Shown: positions 51,041 to 60,026 of the stretch, piece by piece | Position numbering within the stretch: position 1 is the first letter of the stretch | How the letters are laid out: the number at the start of each line of letters is the position of its first letter | Assembly: GCA_001769215.1 (NCBI GenBank) | Contig: MEOL01000032.1 | Span: 124,001 to 188,000, forward strand | From: Bacteroidetes bacterium GWF2_41_31 | Lineage (GTDB): Bacteria > Bacteroidota > Bacteroidia > Bacteroidales > F082 | Length of the DNA stretch: 64,000 nucleotides | Reading direction: 5' to 3' | Made by a program: the position numbers and the translations under genes | The notes under the pieces: generated by a model | What the model was told of the DNA's origin: nothing | Seen by the model: the letters and a program-made list of their open reading frames with translations, nothing else | The model's database searches: none

Positions 51041-53389
51041 TCAGATTAATCGCTGAATGGTTTCAATTAAATTGCTTTTTTCAAAACTTCCTTTTACGAT
51101 GTATGCATTTGCACCCGCTTCCAATCCCCTCTGTCGGTCCTCGGTTAAATCGAGCGAGGTGACCAAAATTATTGGGGTGTCTGCGAGTTTTTTTATTGAA
51201 CGGATTTGTGAAGTAAGCTCAAACCCGTTCATGCGTGGCATTTCTATATCCGATACGACCAGATCAAAGGTTTCCGCTTTTAATATTTCGAGAGCCTCCA
51301 TTCCATCCACGGCTGTTTTTACCGTAAAGCCGGCTGCTTCAATAAAGTTACGCAACATATTACGTACTGTAATTGAATCTTCGGCGACGAGAATATTTCT
51401 TTCAATGGCTTCTGTCCCTTGGTTATCAACCTTTTTATTTATCTCAATATCACTTATCAAATTTCGCTGAGCAGCCGAAGACATTAACTCGGCGATGTGT
51501 AAAATGGGTACAACTTTGCCGTTTCCCAACAAAGTAGCCCCGGCAATATTTGTAACATGCCGCAATTGAGGGCTGAGGTTCTTTACAACCCCTTCCTGTT
51601 CACCTAAGACTTCATCAATAATAAACGCAATTTTCTTTTGAGACAATTGAAGTATTAAAACGTTAAGAGTGGATTGTTGTTTCTTTTCGGCGGGGCGGTG
51701 TCGAATATGAAGTACTTCTCTTAAATGTACCAGGGCGATTGTTTCATTTTTGAATGAAATGGTCTTTTTCGATTCAACGGTTTTAATATCGGATAGTTTG
51801 ATTTGCAGGGCTTTAATCACTGCAGATGTAGGTATTATAAAGAACTGGTCAGATACCCTTACAAGAATTCCTCGAAATGCAGCCAACGTTTGAGGCAAGG
51901 TAATTTTAAATGAAGTTCCCTTTCCCTGTTCTGTTTCCAGTTCAATGGTTCCCTCAATGCCGGCCACTTTTTCGGCTACAATCGCCATGCCCAGTCCTCT
52001 TCCCGAAACATCGGTAATGAAAGGGCTGGTTGAAACTCCTGAGGAGAATATAAGCATGTTAATTTCGCTTTTTGACATGGCCCTTACCTCTTCCGGTTTG
52101 ATTATACCTGATTTGATGGACGAGTTGATGAGCTTTTCAGTATTAATGCCGGCACCATCGTCGCTAATAAGCATTTCAATGTTTTGGTGATCCTGACGAA
52201 TGGAGATGTTGAGGCTACCCGTAGCTGGTTTATTGGCTATTAAACGGTCGGACTTGGTTTCCAGACCATGATCGATGCAGTTTCTAATGAGGTGTATTAA
52301 CGGATCCTTCATTTCTTCGAGAATTCGGCGGTCAATTTCAATTTCACCTCCTTCCATCTGCAAATTAATTTCCTTGTTGTATTCTTTGCCTAAGTCCCTG
52401 ACAATTTTGGGCACAATATTTAGCAACGAAGAGAATGGGTGCAATAAGGTTTTCTTTATGTCGAGCAACATTTCGTCAACTGACCTGATTACTAACCGCT
52501 GCATCTGTTCGAGATTCCCATTGATCCTGTTAAGTTCCTCTGCATGTTTTTTTAAATACACTTTCTGTTTGGCAACTTCTTCACCCTGATATGATTCGTC
52601 TTCTTTAAGTGACAATGTAGATTGGGTAAACCTGTCATCCTGTGTTTTTCGCCAGGTGTCGAACCTGGTAATAAGTTGTTCGAGTTGTTTGATCTGAAAT
52701 TTAAGTGAGGTTTTTACGGTTACCATTTCTTCCGCCTGACGGAGTATATCATATAATTTTGAAGTTGTTACACGTACGGTTTCTTTGTCGGATAACTTTG
52801 TGGGAGATTCGACAGTTGGTTTATTAGATTCAATATTTAGAGGTTCCCGAAAGGCAGACGAAGAGGTTTCTTCTGCCCTATCTGCTGCTGTGGTAGCTAT
52901 GGGGTTTTCAGGTTTTGATGACGTAAATTTATTTTCAACGCGAGGTTGGGAATGTATTATCCCAAAACCGGGAGGTGATTTCTTAATGAACCCTTCAAAA
53001 CTCCGTTTAAATTGTGAAAGGTTGTTTTCGGATACTGTCTTTTGTTTGGAATCTATTTCAGAGATCATGATCTCAAGATAATCGGACGCTTTAAGAAAAG
53101 TGTCGAAAATGGCAGGGACTAATTTCAGGGTTCCATTTTTTATTTCATGAAACACATTTTCCATGCCCATGCACAACTGCTCAATCTGGGTAAGGTTAAC
53201 CGCCCTGGCAGCGCCCTTCATGCTATGGATTTCACGGAAAATAATTTCTACATCCGACTGACTATTGGCTGAATCCGGATTTTTTTCCAATTTAATCAGC
53301 CCATTGACAATAGCCTGGTGATGCTCGGCGGCTTCAATTTTAAAGTCTTCGAGTAATTCGCGTAAGAATTCTTCCTGCTGGCTATCCAT
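51041..53389 (-). CDS. CheA-type hybrid histidine kinase (WspE-like)
   Basis: Protein of 782 aa: HPt domain with phospho-acceptor H55 (EIHSMKGAA), a disordered linker (about 130-190), a dimerisation part, an HATPase of the CheA type (LIRNCIDHGLE, SDDGAGI, GRGLGM), a CheW-like regulatory domain (about 500-640), and a C-terminal receiver with D714 in VSDIEMP. A fused receiver is typical of alternative chemosensory systems such as WspE. It phosphorylates CheB and probably the REC-histidine kinase. It is 6 bp after the MCP gene. Confidence 0.93.
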   Translation of the reverse strand: MDSQQEEFLRELLEDFKIEAAEHHQAIVNGLIKLEKNPDSANSQSDVEIIFREIHSMKGAARAVNLTQIEQLCMGMENVFHEIKNGTLKLVPAIFDTFLKASDYLEIMISEIDSKQKTVSENNLSQFKRSFEGFIKKSPPGFGIIHSQPRVENKFTSSKPENPIATTAADRAEETSSSAFREPLNIESNKPTVESPTKLSDKETVRVTTSKLYDILRQAEEMVTVKTSLKFQIKQLEQLITRFDTWRKTQDDRFTQSTLSLKEDESYQGEEVAKQKVYLKKHAEELNRINGNLEQMQRLVIRSVDEMLLDIKKTLLHPFSSLLNIVPKIVRDLGKEYNKEINLQMEGGEIEIDRRILEEMKDPLIHLIRNCIDHGLETKSDRLIANKPATGSLNISIRQDHQNIEMLISDDGAGINTEKLINSSIKSGIIKPEEVRAMSKSEINMLIFSSGVSTSPFITDVSGRGLGMAIVAEKVAGIEGTIELETEQGKGTSFKITLPQTLAAFRGILVRVSDQFFIIPTSAVIKALQIKLSDIKTVESKKTISFKNETIALVHLREVLHIRHRPAEKKQQSTLNVLILQLSQKKIAFIIDEVLGEQEGVVKNLSPQLRHVTNIAGATLLGNGKVVPILHIAELMSSAAQRNLISDIEINKKVDNQGTEAIERNILVAEDSITVRNMLRNFIEAAGFTVKTAVDGMEALEILKAETFDLVVSDIEMPRMNGFELTSQIRSIKKLADTPIILVTSLDLTEDRQRGLEAGANAYIVKGSFEKSNLIETIQRLI

Positions 53390-53395
53390 TGCTTT

Positions 53396-54895
53396 TTAAA
53401 GTCTATATCTTTCAATAATTTTTTGCAAATTTTGACTCAATTCATTCAAGTCGCGTGTAGCCGATTGTGCTTGCCTGATTCCGGCTACATTTTGCTCGCT
53501 GGCTTGTTTTATATTTTCCATAGCCGGAACAATTTGATCCATGCCAGCCATTTGTTGCTGGCTCGAAGAAGAAATTTGAATGGAGGCCTGTACGGCTTCT
53601 TCCACGTTTTCGGTCAATGCCTCTACAACTTGCCTGTCTTCCATAACAAAAACACTGCCTTCCTCAACAGTCTTTGCACCCTGACTTATCACTTCTACGG
53701 CAAGATTAACTGATTTTTGTATTTCGTTCAGGATTTCTTTTACCTGTGCAGTTGATTTTTTCGATTGCTCGGCGAGGCTTCTTATTTCTTGAGCAACAAC
53801 TGTAAATCCTCTTCCATGCTCACCGGCTTTAGCGGCTTCGATGGCGGCATTAACTGCCAATAGATTCGATTGGTCGGCGATATCCGAAACGGTAGATGTA
53901 ATTTCGCCAATTGACCTGTTTTGCTCAGAAAGTATGGTAATGGTATTTCGGATGACTTTCATCTGGTTGTCAATTTTCTTGATGGCATCAATCATCTGTT
54001 GTGAAGATTCCAGGCCCTTTTCAGCTAACTCGAATGATTTTTGTGAGCTGAGCAACAGGTTTTTTGCTTTCTGACTGGAGACTGTAGAAGTTTGACGAAT
54101 TTCTTCCATGGTGGTTGTGGTCTCTGCAATTGCGGTGGCTGTTTCAGCCGCACTGGTCGAAATTTCGGCAACAGTGGTCTGTATTTCTGCCGAAGAGGTG
54201 CCTAAAATTGCAACGCCTTCTTTCATCTCATCTGAAACCCTTGCCAACATACGGCGGATACCAATAATAATAATCAACGAAACAATTACAAGCACAGTTG
54301 CCAGGGTTATGAGCGTAATGTAGGTGTTATTCACTACTCTTTTCGATTGTTGGTCAAGCGATTCAGTTCTGTCGTCCAGAATTTTTTCCAGGATCAACAG
54401 ATGTCGGCCTATTTCTTCAAAAAGGGGAATCTGCTTTTCAGAAAACAAAGTATGAGCCTCCTCAATTTTATTCTGACTGACCATTTCTTTTATATTGCTT
54501 TCAATTTCAGACAAACTGATGATGAGTTTTTCAATTACATCAAACTCATCGCGGGTGCCGGGTATGTCAATGATGGCCAGTTTGATTTGATTAAAACTTT
54601 GCTCTGCAATGCCCCGTGTCTTGATAATTTCTTGCATGTATTTTTCACGCTCGGTAGTATTTTGTGAATACATGAATTGACCCATCAAGACACTCAAATG
54701 GTTTTCATCCGATCGCAATTGTGTCAGGCTTCTGGTGGCTCTGAAGGATTCCTTCACCTTGTTTTGTACCTGAATGATGTTGTTGAAGCTGTATAAAGCC
54801 ACACTCAGCGCTATAACGATAAGAACAATGATGACCGTGAAGCCGGAAACCATCTTTGTTTGGGTGCTGAATTTTAAAGAATTCTTCATAAACAA
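53396..54895 (-). CDS. Methyl-accepting chemotaxis protein without a clear HAMP domain
   Basis: Transmembrane receptor of 499 aa. The first segment is at about 18-38, a periplasmic four-helix-bundle-type domain spans about 40-185, and the second segment is at about 189-213. The signalling domain with the hairpin tip ([19 protein letters not shown]) follows almost at once; a HAMP domain with its conserved Pro is not seen. The C-terminal end (IERYRL) has no CheR-binding pentapeptide. Two starts are possible (first Met, or the Met two residues later). It lies in the middle of the chemosensory operon and is its only receptor. Confidence 0.92.
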   Translation of the reverse strand: MFMKNSLKFSTQTKMVSGFTVIIVLIVIALSVALYSFNNIIQVQNKVKESFRATRSLTQLRSDENHLSVLMGQFMYSQNTTEREKYMQEIIKTRGIAEQSFNQIKLAIIDIPGTRDEFDVIEKLIISLSEIESNIKEMVSQNKIEEAHTLFSEKQIPLFEEIGRHLLILEKILDDRTESLDQQSKRVVNNTYITLITLATVLVIVSLIIIIGIRRMLARVSDEMKEGVAILGTSSAEIQTTVAEISTSAAETATAIAETTTTMEEIRQTSTVSSQKAKNLLLSSQKSFELAEKGLESSQQMIDAIKKIDNQMKVIRNTITILSEQNRSIGEITSTVSDIADQSNLLAVNAAIEAAKAGEHGRGFTVVAQEIRSLAEQSKKSTAQVKEILNEIQKSVNLAVEVISQGAKTVEEGSVFVMEDRQVVEALTENVEEAVQASIQISSSSQQQMAGMDQIVPAMENIKQASEQNVAGIRQAQSATRDLNELSQNLQKIIERYRL

Positions 54896-54924
54896 AAGTA
54901 TTGATAATGGTTAATAACAGTTTA

Positions 54925-55437
54925 TTATTGGTCAATGATCAATTGGTTGCTGTTTAGCATCCGGTTGGCGTCGAGTATGATAAGGCCTTCAGCAGTAATG
55001 CCCGATACAAAATTAGCAGATGTTCCACTAAGCGTTAATGGAGCATCACTTAATGTTTTGAATAAAATACTTTTATTACCAACTAACCCATCGGCTACAA
55101 TTCCAAACTCCATTGTGTCGTTACGAAGAATGATCACTTTATTTAATTCCGTGAGTCCTTTTTCGGTTAATCCAAAGATCACTTTGAGGTTAACTATAGA
55201 GAGGATTGTGCCCCGAAAATTAATCACTCCCATGACAAAGTCAGGTGTACCTGGTATGGTGGTTATCTCATTGAGCGACAACACTTCACGTATGTACTTC
55301 CCTTCGATGGCGTAATGTTCGGGATGAAGAATAAATTCAACCACCTCCACACTGTCATCATCCACCAGAGTTGCTTTCTTTTTATGTGCAACTACCCGTG
55401 CCCTTTCATTTAAGGTTTCTTGCTCATTTACTATCAT
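54925..55437 (-). CDS. CheW-like coupling protein
   Basis: CheW-fold adaptor of 170 aa. It shows VEFILHPEHYAIEGKYIREVL, then VMGVINFRGTILSIVNL, the core coupling signature. Its first 25 residues are an extra extension. It overlaps the upstream cheR by 4 bp and lies 29 bp before the MCP gene. With the other CheW, this gives two adaptors per operon, as in Wsp systems (WspB and WspD). Confidence 0.92.
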   Translation of the reverse strand: MIVNEQETLNERARVVAHKKKATLVDDDSVEVVEFILHPEHYAIEGKYIREVLSLNEITTIPGTPDFVMGVINFRGTILSIVNLKVIFGLTEKGLTELNKVIILRNDTMEFGIVADGLVGNKSILFKTLSDAPLTLSGTSANFVSGITAEGLIILDANRMLNSNQLIIDQ

Positions 55438-56921
55438 CCCATCGACATTTTGACCATTTGCCTGAGCCTTCCGGCTGTCATACCATCCAGGTCGGGTACT
55501 ATTTCATCATCATCCCACGAGTCCAGGCATTTGATCAGGTTAAGTGATTGTTTCAATGCCTGATGGTTCTTGCCCAATCGTTTATATATGTCACTCAGGC
55601 TCAATTGAGCAGCAAGGTGGTTTGGCTCAAGGTAAAGTATACAAAATAATATTTTCCCGGCCAGTTCCCATTCTTTTTGTTCGATGAGGATGGTGGCATA
55701 AAGATAACGAATTTCAGCTGTTATACTGTTGATTAGCAATAAATGTTCCATCCAGGTCCTGGCTTCATCCAACTTACCCATATTGGCATATGATTTCACC
55801 AGGATCAACATCAGGTTTGTGTCGGAGTTGATCTCCGGTTTTTGAAGACAATATTCAACACATTCAGGATATTTTGAAGCTGCAAAAAGCAAAGTAGCCT
55901 GAATCGGATTTTGTTTTTCAGATTCAGTATCAACTGGTTTTGAAGTCTCAGGTTCTTTTACAACATGTTTGAAAGGACTGTTTGTTTTCAACTTGGATAT
56001 ATCCTGTTGGTTCGATCTTTTCACTTTTGAGCCTGTAAAAAAGGAAACTTGTCCCTTCTTGCTTTTAGTGAAATCTTCTTTCAACTCCGTTTTTTGATAA
56101 AAAATGCCGTTATGACTGAAAACCCTGCTAAAAAGCGAAAAATAAGTGTCATTAAGCTCAACCTGGCTTGTAATTAACCATCCATTATTTTTAAGGGCCA
56201 TATGAAAGCGTTGGGATATTTCACAAATCGTTTTTGGAGCAAAATACATCAATACATTGCGGCAAAAAATGACATCCATATCATTTGTTTTGTTCGAAGC
56301 TAAAGGGTAATGATCGCTTACCAGGTTTAACCGTGAAAAGGTCACCATTTGCTTAATTTCAGGTACTATGCGAAGTAATTTCCCTTCCTTAACAAAATAT
56401 TTGTCTTGAAGTTTAATCGAAGTTTCCCGAAACGACCAGGGGGTATATATTCCTGTTGTTGCTTTTTGTATGGCGGCGTCATTCAAATCGGTTGCCAGGA
56501 TGGTGATATCCCAATTTTCGATGTCAGGAACTATTTCTTTTAACAGCATGGCAATGGAATAGGGCTCTTCACCCGAACTGCAACCGGCACTCCAAATCCT
56601 TATGTATTTATTGCCGCCACTCCGTTGTGACATAATTTCAGGGATGATTTTCTTTCGAAACAGGTCCAATGCCACTTTCTCGCGAAAAAAATAGGTTTCA
56701 CCAATGGTCAGGTGTTTTGTCAGCACTTTTATTTCTTCGTCAGGAATGTCGGGCTGGGCAAGCCATTCACAAATGGCAGGCAAACCCTGGTCATGTTTTA
56801 ACTCAACCACAGCATTTAGAATACACCGCTCCAAATTATGCCATTGGTCTTCAGGATAATGAAGCCCAAACAATTCGCCGATTTTCTCACTGATAAAAGC
56901 CAGATGTGATGCCCTTCCCAT
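55434..56921 (-). CDS. CheR methyltransferase with TPR domain (WspC-like)
   Basis: Protein of 495 aa: CheR N-terminal helical domain (about 5-75), methyltransferase core (about 80-285) with SAM motif WSAGCSSGEEPYS and VIFCRNVLMYF, and a C-terminal linker with three TPR-like units (about 350-490). The TPR extension is typical of WspC. It overlaps the upstream cheW by one base and the downstream one by 4 bp. Confidence 0.93.
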   Translation of the reverse strand: MGRASHLAFISEKIGELFGLHYPEDQWHNLERCILNAVVELKHDQGLPAICEWLAQPDIPDEEIKVLTKHLTIGETYFFREKVALDLFRKKIIPEIMSQRSGGNKYIRIWSAGCSSGEEPYSIAMLLKEIVPDIENWDITILATDLNDAAIQKATTGIYTPWSFRETSIKLQDKYFVKEGKLLRIVPEIKQMVTFSRLNLVSDHYPLASNKTNDMDVIFCRNVLMYFAPKTICEISQRFHMALKNNGWLITSQVELNDTYFSLFSRVFSHNGIFYQKTELKEDFTKSKKGQVSFFTGSKVKRSNQQDISKLKTNSPFKHVVKEPETSKPVDTESEKQNPIQATLLFAASKYPECVEYCLQKPEINSDTNLMLILVKSYANMGKLDEARTWMEHLLLINSITAEIRYLYATILIEQKEWELAGKILFCILYLEPNHLAAQLSLSDIYKRLGKNHQALKQSLNLIKCLDSWDDDEIVPDLDGMTAGRLRQMVKMSMG

Positions 56922-57412
56922 TAAATTGATGCTTTGTTTTGGGTTTCAAAAATCTGCTTTAACTGTAATTCGATTTCGCTGTTTAGCAGGATTTTTACAT
57001 CATAAATCGCAATAACCCCGTCTTCATTGCTCAGGAACGGTAACTTTTTCAGGTCATTGCTCCGATCCGGGGATGACAAAGACACATCCACGCAGCTTAT
57101 ATCCTCTTCGGGAGGTTTCCTGATTTCTTCAACCTCATCTACTACCATGGCAAACATTCCAACATTGGATGAAACGATTATAAACCGATCGTTAATTTCG
57201 ATTGGCTTTGATGGCAAACCAAATCGTTTTCGGAGGTTTAGTACCGGCATTATTTCTCCATGAAAATCGAAAACTCCATGAAAAAATTCATTGGCATCCG
57301 GAACTGATGACACTGCCACGGCCCTTATCACGCTTTCGACATTTGTCAATGGTATGGCAAAGCGCCTGTCGGCCAGAAAAAAGCAAAGCAGCGTGCAGTT
57401 TTGATTACTCAT
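56921..57412 (-). CDS. CheW-like coupling protein, first gene of chemosensory operon
   Basis: CheW-fold adaptor of 163 aa with LADRRFAIPLTNVESVIRAV and FHGVFDFHGEIMPVLNLRKRFG. It opens the seven-gene minus-strand operon and overlaps cheR by a single base. A possible promoter lies 49-56 bp upstream of its ATG. It couples the receptor to CheA; the presence of two CheW proteins suggests they bind different parts of the complex. Confidence 0.93.
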   Translation of the reverse strand: MSNQNCTLLCFFLADRRFAIPLTNVESVIRAVAVSSVPDANEFFHGVFDFHGEIMPVLNLRKRFGLPSKPIEINDRFIIVSSNVGMFAMVVDEVEEIRKPPEEDISCVDVSLSSPDRSNDLKKLPFLSNEDGVIAIYDVKILLNSEIELQLKQIFETQNKASI

Positions 57413-57460
57413 TGCATTTGGTTTTGGTCAAAAAAAAAATCCACACGACATAATACATGA

Positions 57461-57468
57461 CAAATATA
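57461..57468 (-). promoter_or_regulatory. -7 promoter element (TATATTTG) of the chemosensory operon
   Basis: Complement of 57461-57468 is a perfect TAnnTTTG. The nearest -33 TTG (complement of 57485-57487) is 16 bp away, shorter than usual. The predicted leader is about 43 nt. Confidence 0.5.
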
Positions 57469-57659
57469 ACATTAAAGTGTTCCTCAAGTAACGCTCCTTT
57501 TAAAGTTACCTTACCGTTCCCTCCTTTATGAGAACAACGTTGCATATCAGAAAGTAATCGCGTATTGGAGGTCTTAAATAAGTATAAATGCATTTTAAAT
57601 TCCACAACGTAGCGATGACAGGTTAATCTTCCATTTGTCTTTAAACACAGCAAGTTAAA

Positions 57660-57989
57660 TTGCTAAGTTTAGGATTATTCGTTAAGTTTTACAACTTTTT
57701 AGGAATGAAATCCAAATAAGTTGTAGAATTTTCGGAATGAAAAAAAAGTTGCATTATTCACAAAAGTGGGCCAACTATAGGTATTGGCTGCCAAAGAACA
57801 AAGGGAGATCGATTTTGTTGGAGAATCCGATGGTCGGTTAACCTCTATATAGGTTATTAACCATAGTAACAACGAGGGGTTTTTATTGTCGATTTATTGT
57901 TTAAGTTTCCAAATAGGTGTGTTTTCGGAAAGTACACTTTCCGTATTAAGCATAATTAGGCAAGTTTAGTTGCTTAAATTTGGATTATT
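57660..57989. repeat. Imperfect 20-bp direct repeat pair
   Basis: TTGCTAAGTTTAGGATTATT at 57660-57679 and TTGCTTAAATTTGGATTATT at 57970-57989 match at 16 of 20 positions, about 310 bp apart. The second copy carries the -33 box of the ATPase promoter. It may mark a duplicated promoter or the border of an inserted segment. Confidence 0.4.
57926..57943. promoter_or_regulatory. Palindromic operator-like site
   Basis: CGGAAAGT and ACTTTCCG (8-bp arms, 2-nt spacer) centred 58 bp before the -7 box of the ATPase gene. It suits a dimeric regulator, but no cognate protein is known. Confidence 0.4.
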
Positions 57990-58000
57990 GTCTATTTTTG
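57970..58000 (+). promoter_or_regulatory. Promoter of the DUF4143-type ATPase
   Basis: -33 TTG at 57970-57972 and -7 TATTTTTG at 57993-58000, spacer 20 bp; ATG at 58017. Confidence 0.65.
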
Positions 58001-58016
58001 CTCAAACTTATGGATA

Positions 58017-59144
58017 ATGTGGATAAAAAGAAATTATGAATCCGACCCTGGCTATTTGCAAGCAGGAAAAGTAAATTTACTTTATGGGCCAAGAAGAGTT
58101 GGAAAAACTGCGTTAATTGAAAAATTTTTGAATGATGCTAAAGGGAGGATTTTTCAAGGTAGTGGTGATGACATCCAACTGAGATCAATATTGGGATCAG
58201 AGGATAGTGTTCGGATTTTATCTGCATTGCAGGATTATGATGTTATTTTTATTGATGAAGCCCAAAGAATTCCAAAAATTGGATGGGGATTGAAAATTCT
58301 CATTGACAATTTACCTCAGGTAATGATTATTGCTTCCGGATCATCGTCTTTCCAGCTTTTATCACAAGTAGGTGAACCATTAACCGGTCGTAGCCGTACC
58401 AGCATGTTATTTCCAATATCGGTATCGGAATTAAAAACACAATTTGGAGGAATGCAGATCATACAAAACCTGGAAAACTATCTGGTTTATGGGATGTACC
58501 CTGAAGTATTATGCCTTGGAAACAATAATGATAAGGTGGCTTATTTACATGAGTTGAGAAATTCGTATCTGCTGAAAGACATTCTGGAATTGGAAAACAT
58601 CAGAAATGCAGATAAGCTGTATGATTTATTGAGACTTTTAAGCTATCAAATTGGAAATGAAGTTTCTCTAAGCGAATTAGGAAATTCTCTGGGACTGGCC
58701 AAGCAAACCATTAACCGATATCTGGAATTGCTGGAGAAAGCCTTTATCATAAAAAAAATGAGTGGGTACTCCAATAATTTGAGAAAGGAAGTCACAAAAA
58801 CCCACCGGTATTATTTTTACGACAACGGAATTCGCAATGCCATAGTAAACAATTTTAATTTACCGGAGCAACGCAATGACATCGGTATGTTGTGGGAAAA
58901 TTTTATGGTGATGGAAAGGATCAAAAAGCAACAATATAATAAGATTTTCAGTAACAACTACTTCTGGCGTACTTACGATAAAAAGGAAGTGGATTTTGTT
59001 GAGGAACGCGACGGTAAACTGTTTGGATATGAATTTAAATGGAATCCAAGGAAAGTTAAAATTCAAAAAGAGTGGCTAAGCACCTATCCCAATGCTAGTT
59101 TTGAAGTAATCAATAAGGATAACTTTTTAAGTTGGATTGAATAG
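58017..59144 (+). CDS. AAA ATPase with DUF4143-type C-terminus
   Basis: Protein of 375 aa: P-loop GPRRVGKT at 24-31, Walker B IFIDEAQ near 78-84, a winged-helix-type middle (VSLSELGNSLGLAKQTINRYLELLEKA), and a C-terminal DUF4143-type part with EVDFVEE...YEFKW, which carries the Asp/Glu-x-Lys pattern of PD-(D/E)XK nucleases. Such proteins are frequent, mobile accessory genes, and their role is not settled. It is convergent with the AAC(3)-like gene and has no partner. Confidence 0.87.
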   Translation: MWIKRNYESDPGYLQAGKVNLLYGPRRVGKTALIEKFLNDAKGRIFQGSGDDIQLRSILGSEDSVRILSALQDYDVIFIDEAQRIPKIGWGLKILIDNLPQVMIIASGSSSFQLLSQVGEPLTGRSRTSMLFPISVSELKTQFGGMQIIQNLENYLVYGMYPEVLCLGNNNDKVAYLHELRNSYLLKDILELENIRNADKLYDLLRLLSYQIGNEVSLSELGNSLGLAKQTINRYLELLEKAFIIKKMSGYSNNLRKEVTKTHRYYFYDNGIRNAIVNNFNLPEQRNDIGMLWENFMVMERIKKQQYNKIFSNNYFWRTYDKKEVDFVEERDGKLFGYEFKWNPRKVKIQKEWLSTYPNASFEVINKDNFLSWIE

Positions 59145-59160
59145 GTTTTTGCTCCAAACA

Positions 59161-60024
59161 CTAGCCATAAATGGTTTTCCCCCGTTCCGCTAATTTTTTT
59201 AACTCATCGAAAAGAAGGGAAGGATTAGCGCTAAAATAGTTTACTCCCTGAAATGAAGTGGATCGACAAGCTTCTTTTGAAATGTATTTATTGAAAAATC
59301 CCGGGATATCGCGATGACCAATATTCAAATGTGGCACCAATGTTTCAATGATCAATTCTTGATTGTTCTGATCGATGACCCTGCCTTCCATGGGTTTGCC
59401 CGACAAAGTCTGCAAAGGAAAGTCCTCTTTCATCAAGTCTTCTACCACATGCACAAACGAAAGGCTGACCACTTTTTCGCCCAGCCCGATGATCCTGCTG
59501 TTGTATTTCATCATTTTATATAGCGGGCTTCTTTTACCATTTGGATACATGTCCAAGTGATGTTCATCAATCAATTCATGGGCCTTTGCACCAATGGCAA
59601 CAATCGAAGTGGTTGGGTGCAAACTACGCACAGCATTTTTGTGTCTCCGGGCCAATTCGGGCAACAGCCCCATGGTGGTAGGTGAACGTTTTACAATAAA
59701 CAAAGCCCCGGGTTGTTTCAAATAATCTTCGGCACGATCGCGGTAATTCCAGCAGGGAAACATAACTGTGCCGTCTTCTCCCACAGACTCCATCAGCAAT
59801 TCCAGCAACCTGTATGCTGAAAAAGCGATGTTAAGCTTATCAATAGAACTGTGAACGTAAAGGATCATTCCCTTTTTCACACCCAACCTGCTTTCCAGAA
59901 ATGCGGAAAACTGATTTTCAGTGAGGGGGGGATATAACAGCTCGTTGAGCTTATAATAAGCTTTCCTCAACGCTTTAAACCACGACACCGGAAAATGCTT
60001 ATAAATGAAATCACTTAAGCTCAT
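59161..60024 (-). CDS. AAC(3)-family N-acetyltransferase
   Basis: Protein of 287 aa of the AAC(3) family, recognised by YVHSSIDKL near 56-64, DGTVMFPCWNY, SPTTMGLLPELAR and the HPTTSIVAIG motif. AAC(3) proteins transfer acetyl or acyl groups to amino sugars; chromosomal members in cell-surface or glycan loci are common, so antibiotic resistance should not be assumed. It is the last gene of the four-gene operon with ACP, VOC and deacetylase-like genes, 2 bp after the deacetylase. A 7-G run (59925-59931) lies in its 5' part. Confidence 0.85.
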   Translation of the reverse strand: MSLSDFIYKHFPVSWFKALRKAYYKLNELLYPPLTENQFSAFLESRLGVKKGMILYVHSSIDKLNIAFSAYRLLELLMESVGEDGTVMFPCWNYRDRAEDYLKQPGALFIVKRSPTTMGLLPELARRHKNAVRSLHPTTSIVAIGAKAHELIDEHHLDMYPNGKRSPLYKMMKYNSRIIGLGEKVVSLSFVHVVEDLMKEDFPLQTLSGKPMEGRVIDQNNQELIIETLVPHLNIGHRDIPGFFNKYISKEACRSTSFQGVNYFSANPSLLFDELKKLAERGKTIYG

Positions 60025-60026
60025 TT

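Larger units (their letters stand above)
57413..58016. other. Long noncoding region before the DUF4143-type ATPase
   Basis: This 604-bp divergent gap holds the chemosensory and ATPase promoters, a 20-bp imperfect direct repeat, an 8-bp palindrome (57926-57943), and a stem-like GGTTAA/TTAACC pair (57836-57862). A 34-codon frame at 57737-57841 (basic, WANYRYW-type peptide) has no evidence of translation. No tRNA was seen. Confidence 0.5.

Noticed and set aside
57737-57841. 34-codon basic ORF in the long gap
   Set aside because: Starts with ATG, but there is no promoter or ribosome site at a fitting distance and no recognisable family.
59161-60024. Aminoglycoside resistance gene
   Set aside because: AAC(3) family membership alone does not show resistance; the operon context points to metabolism or glycan modification.
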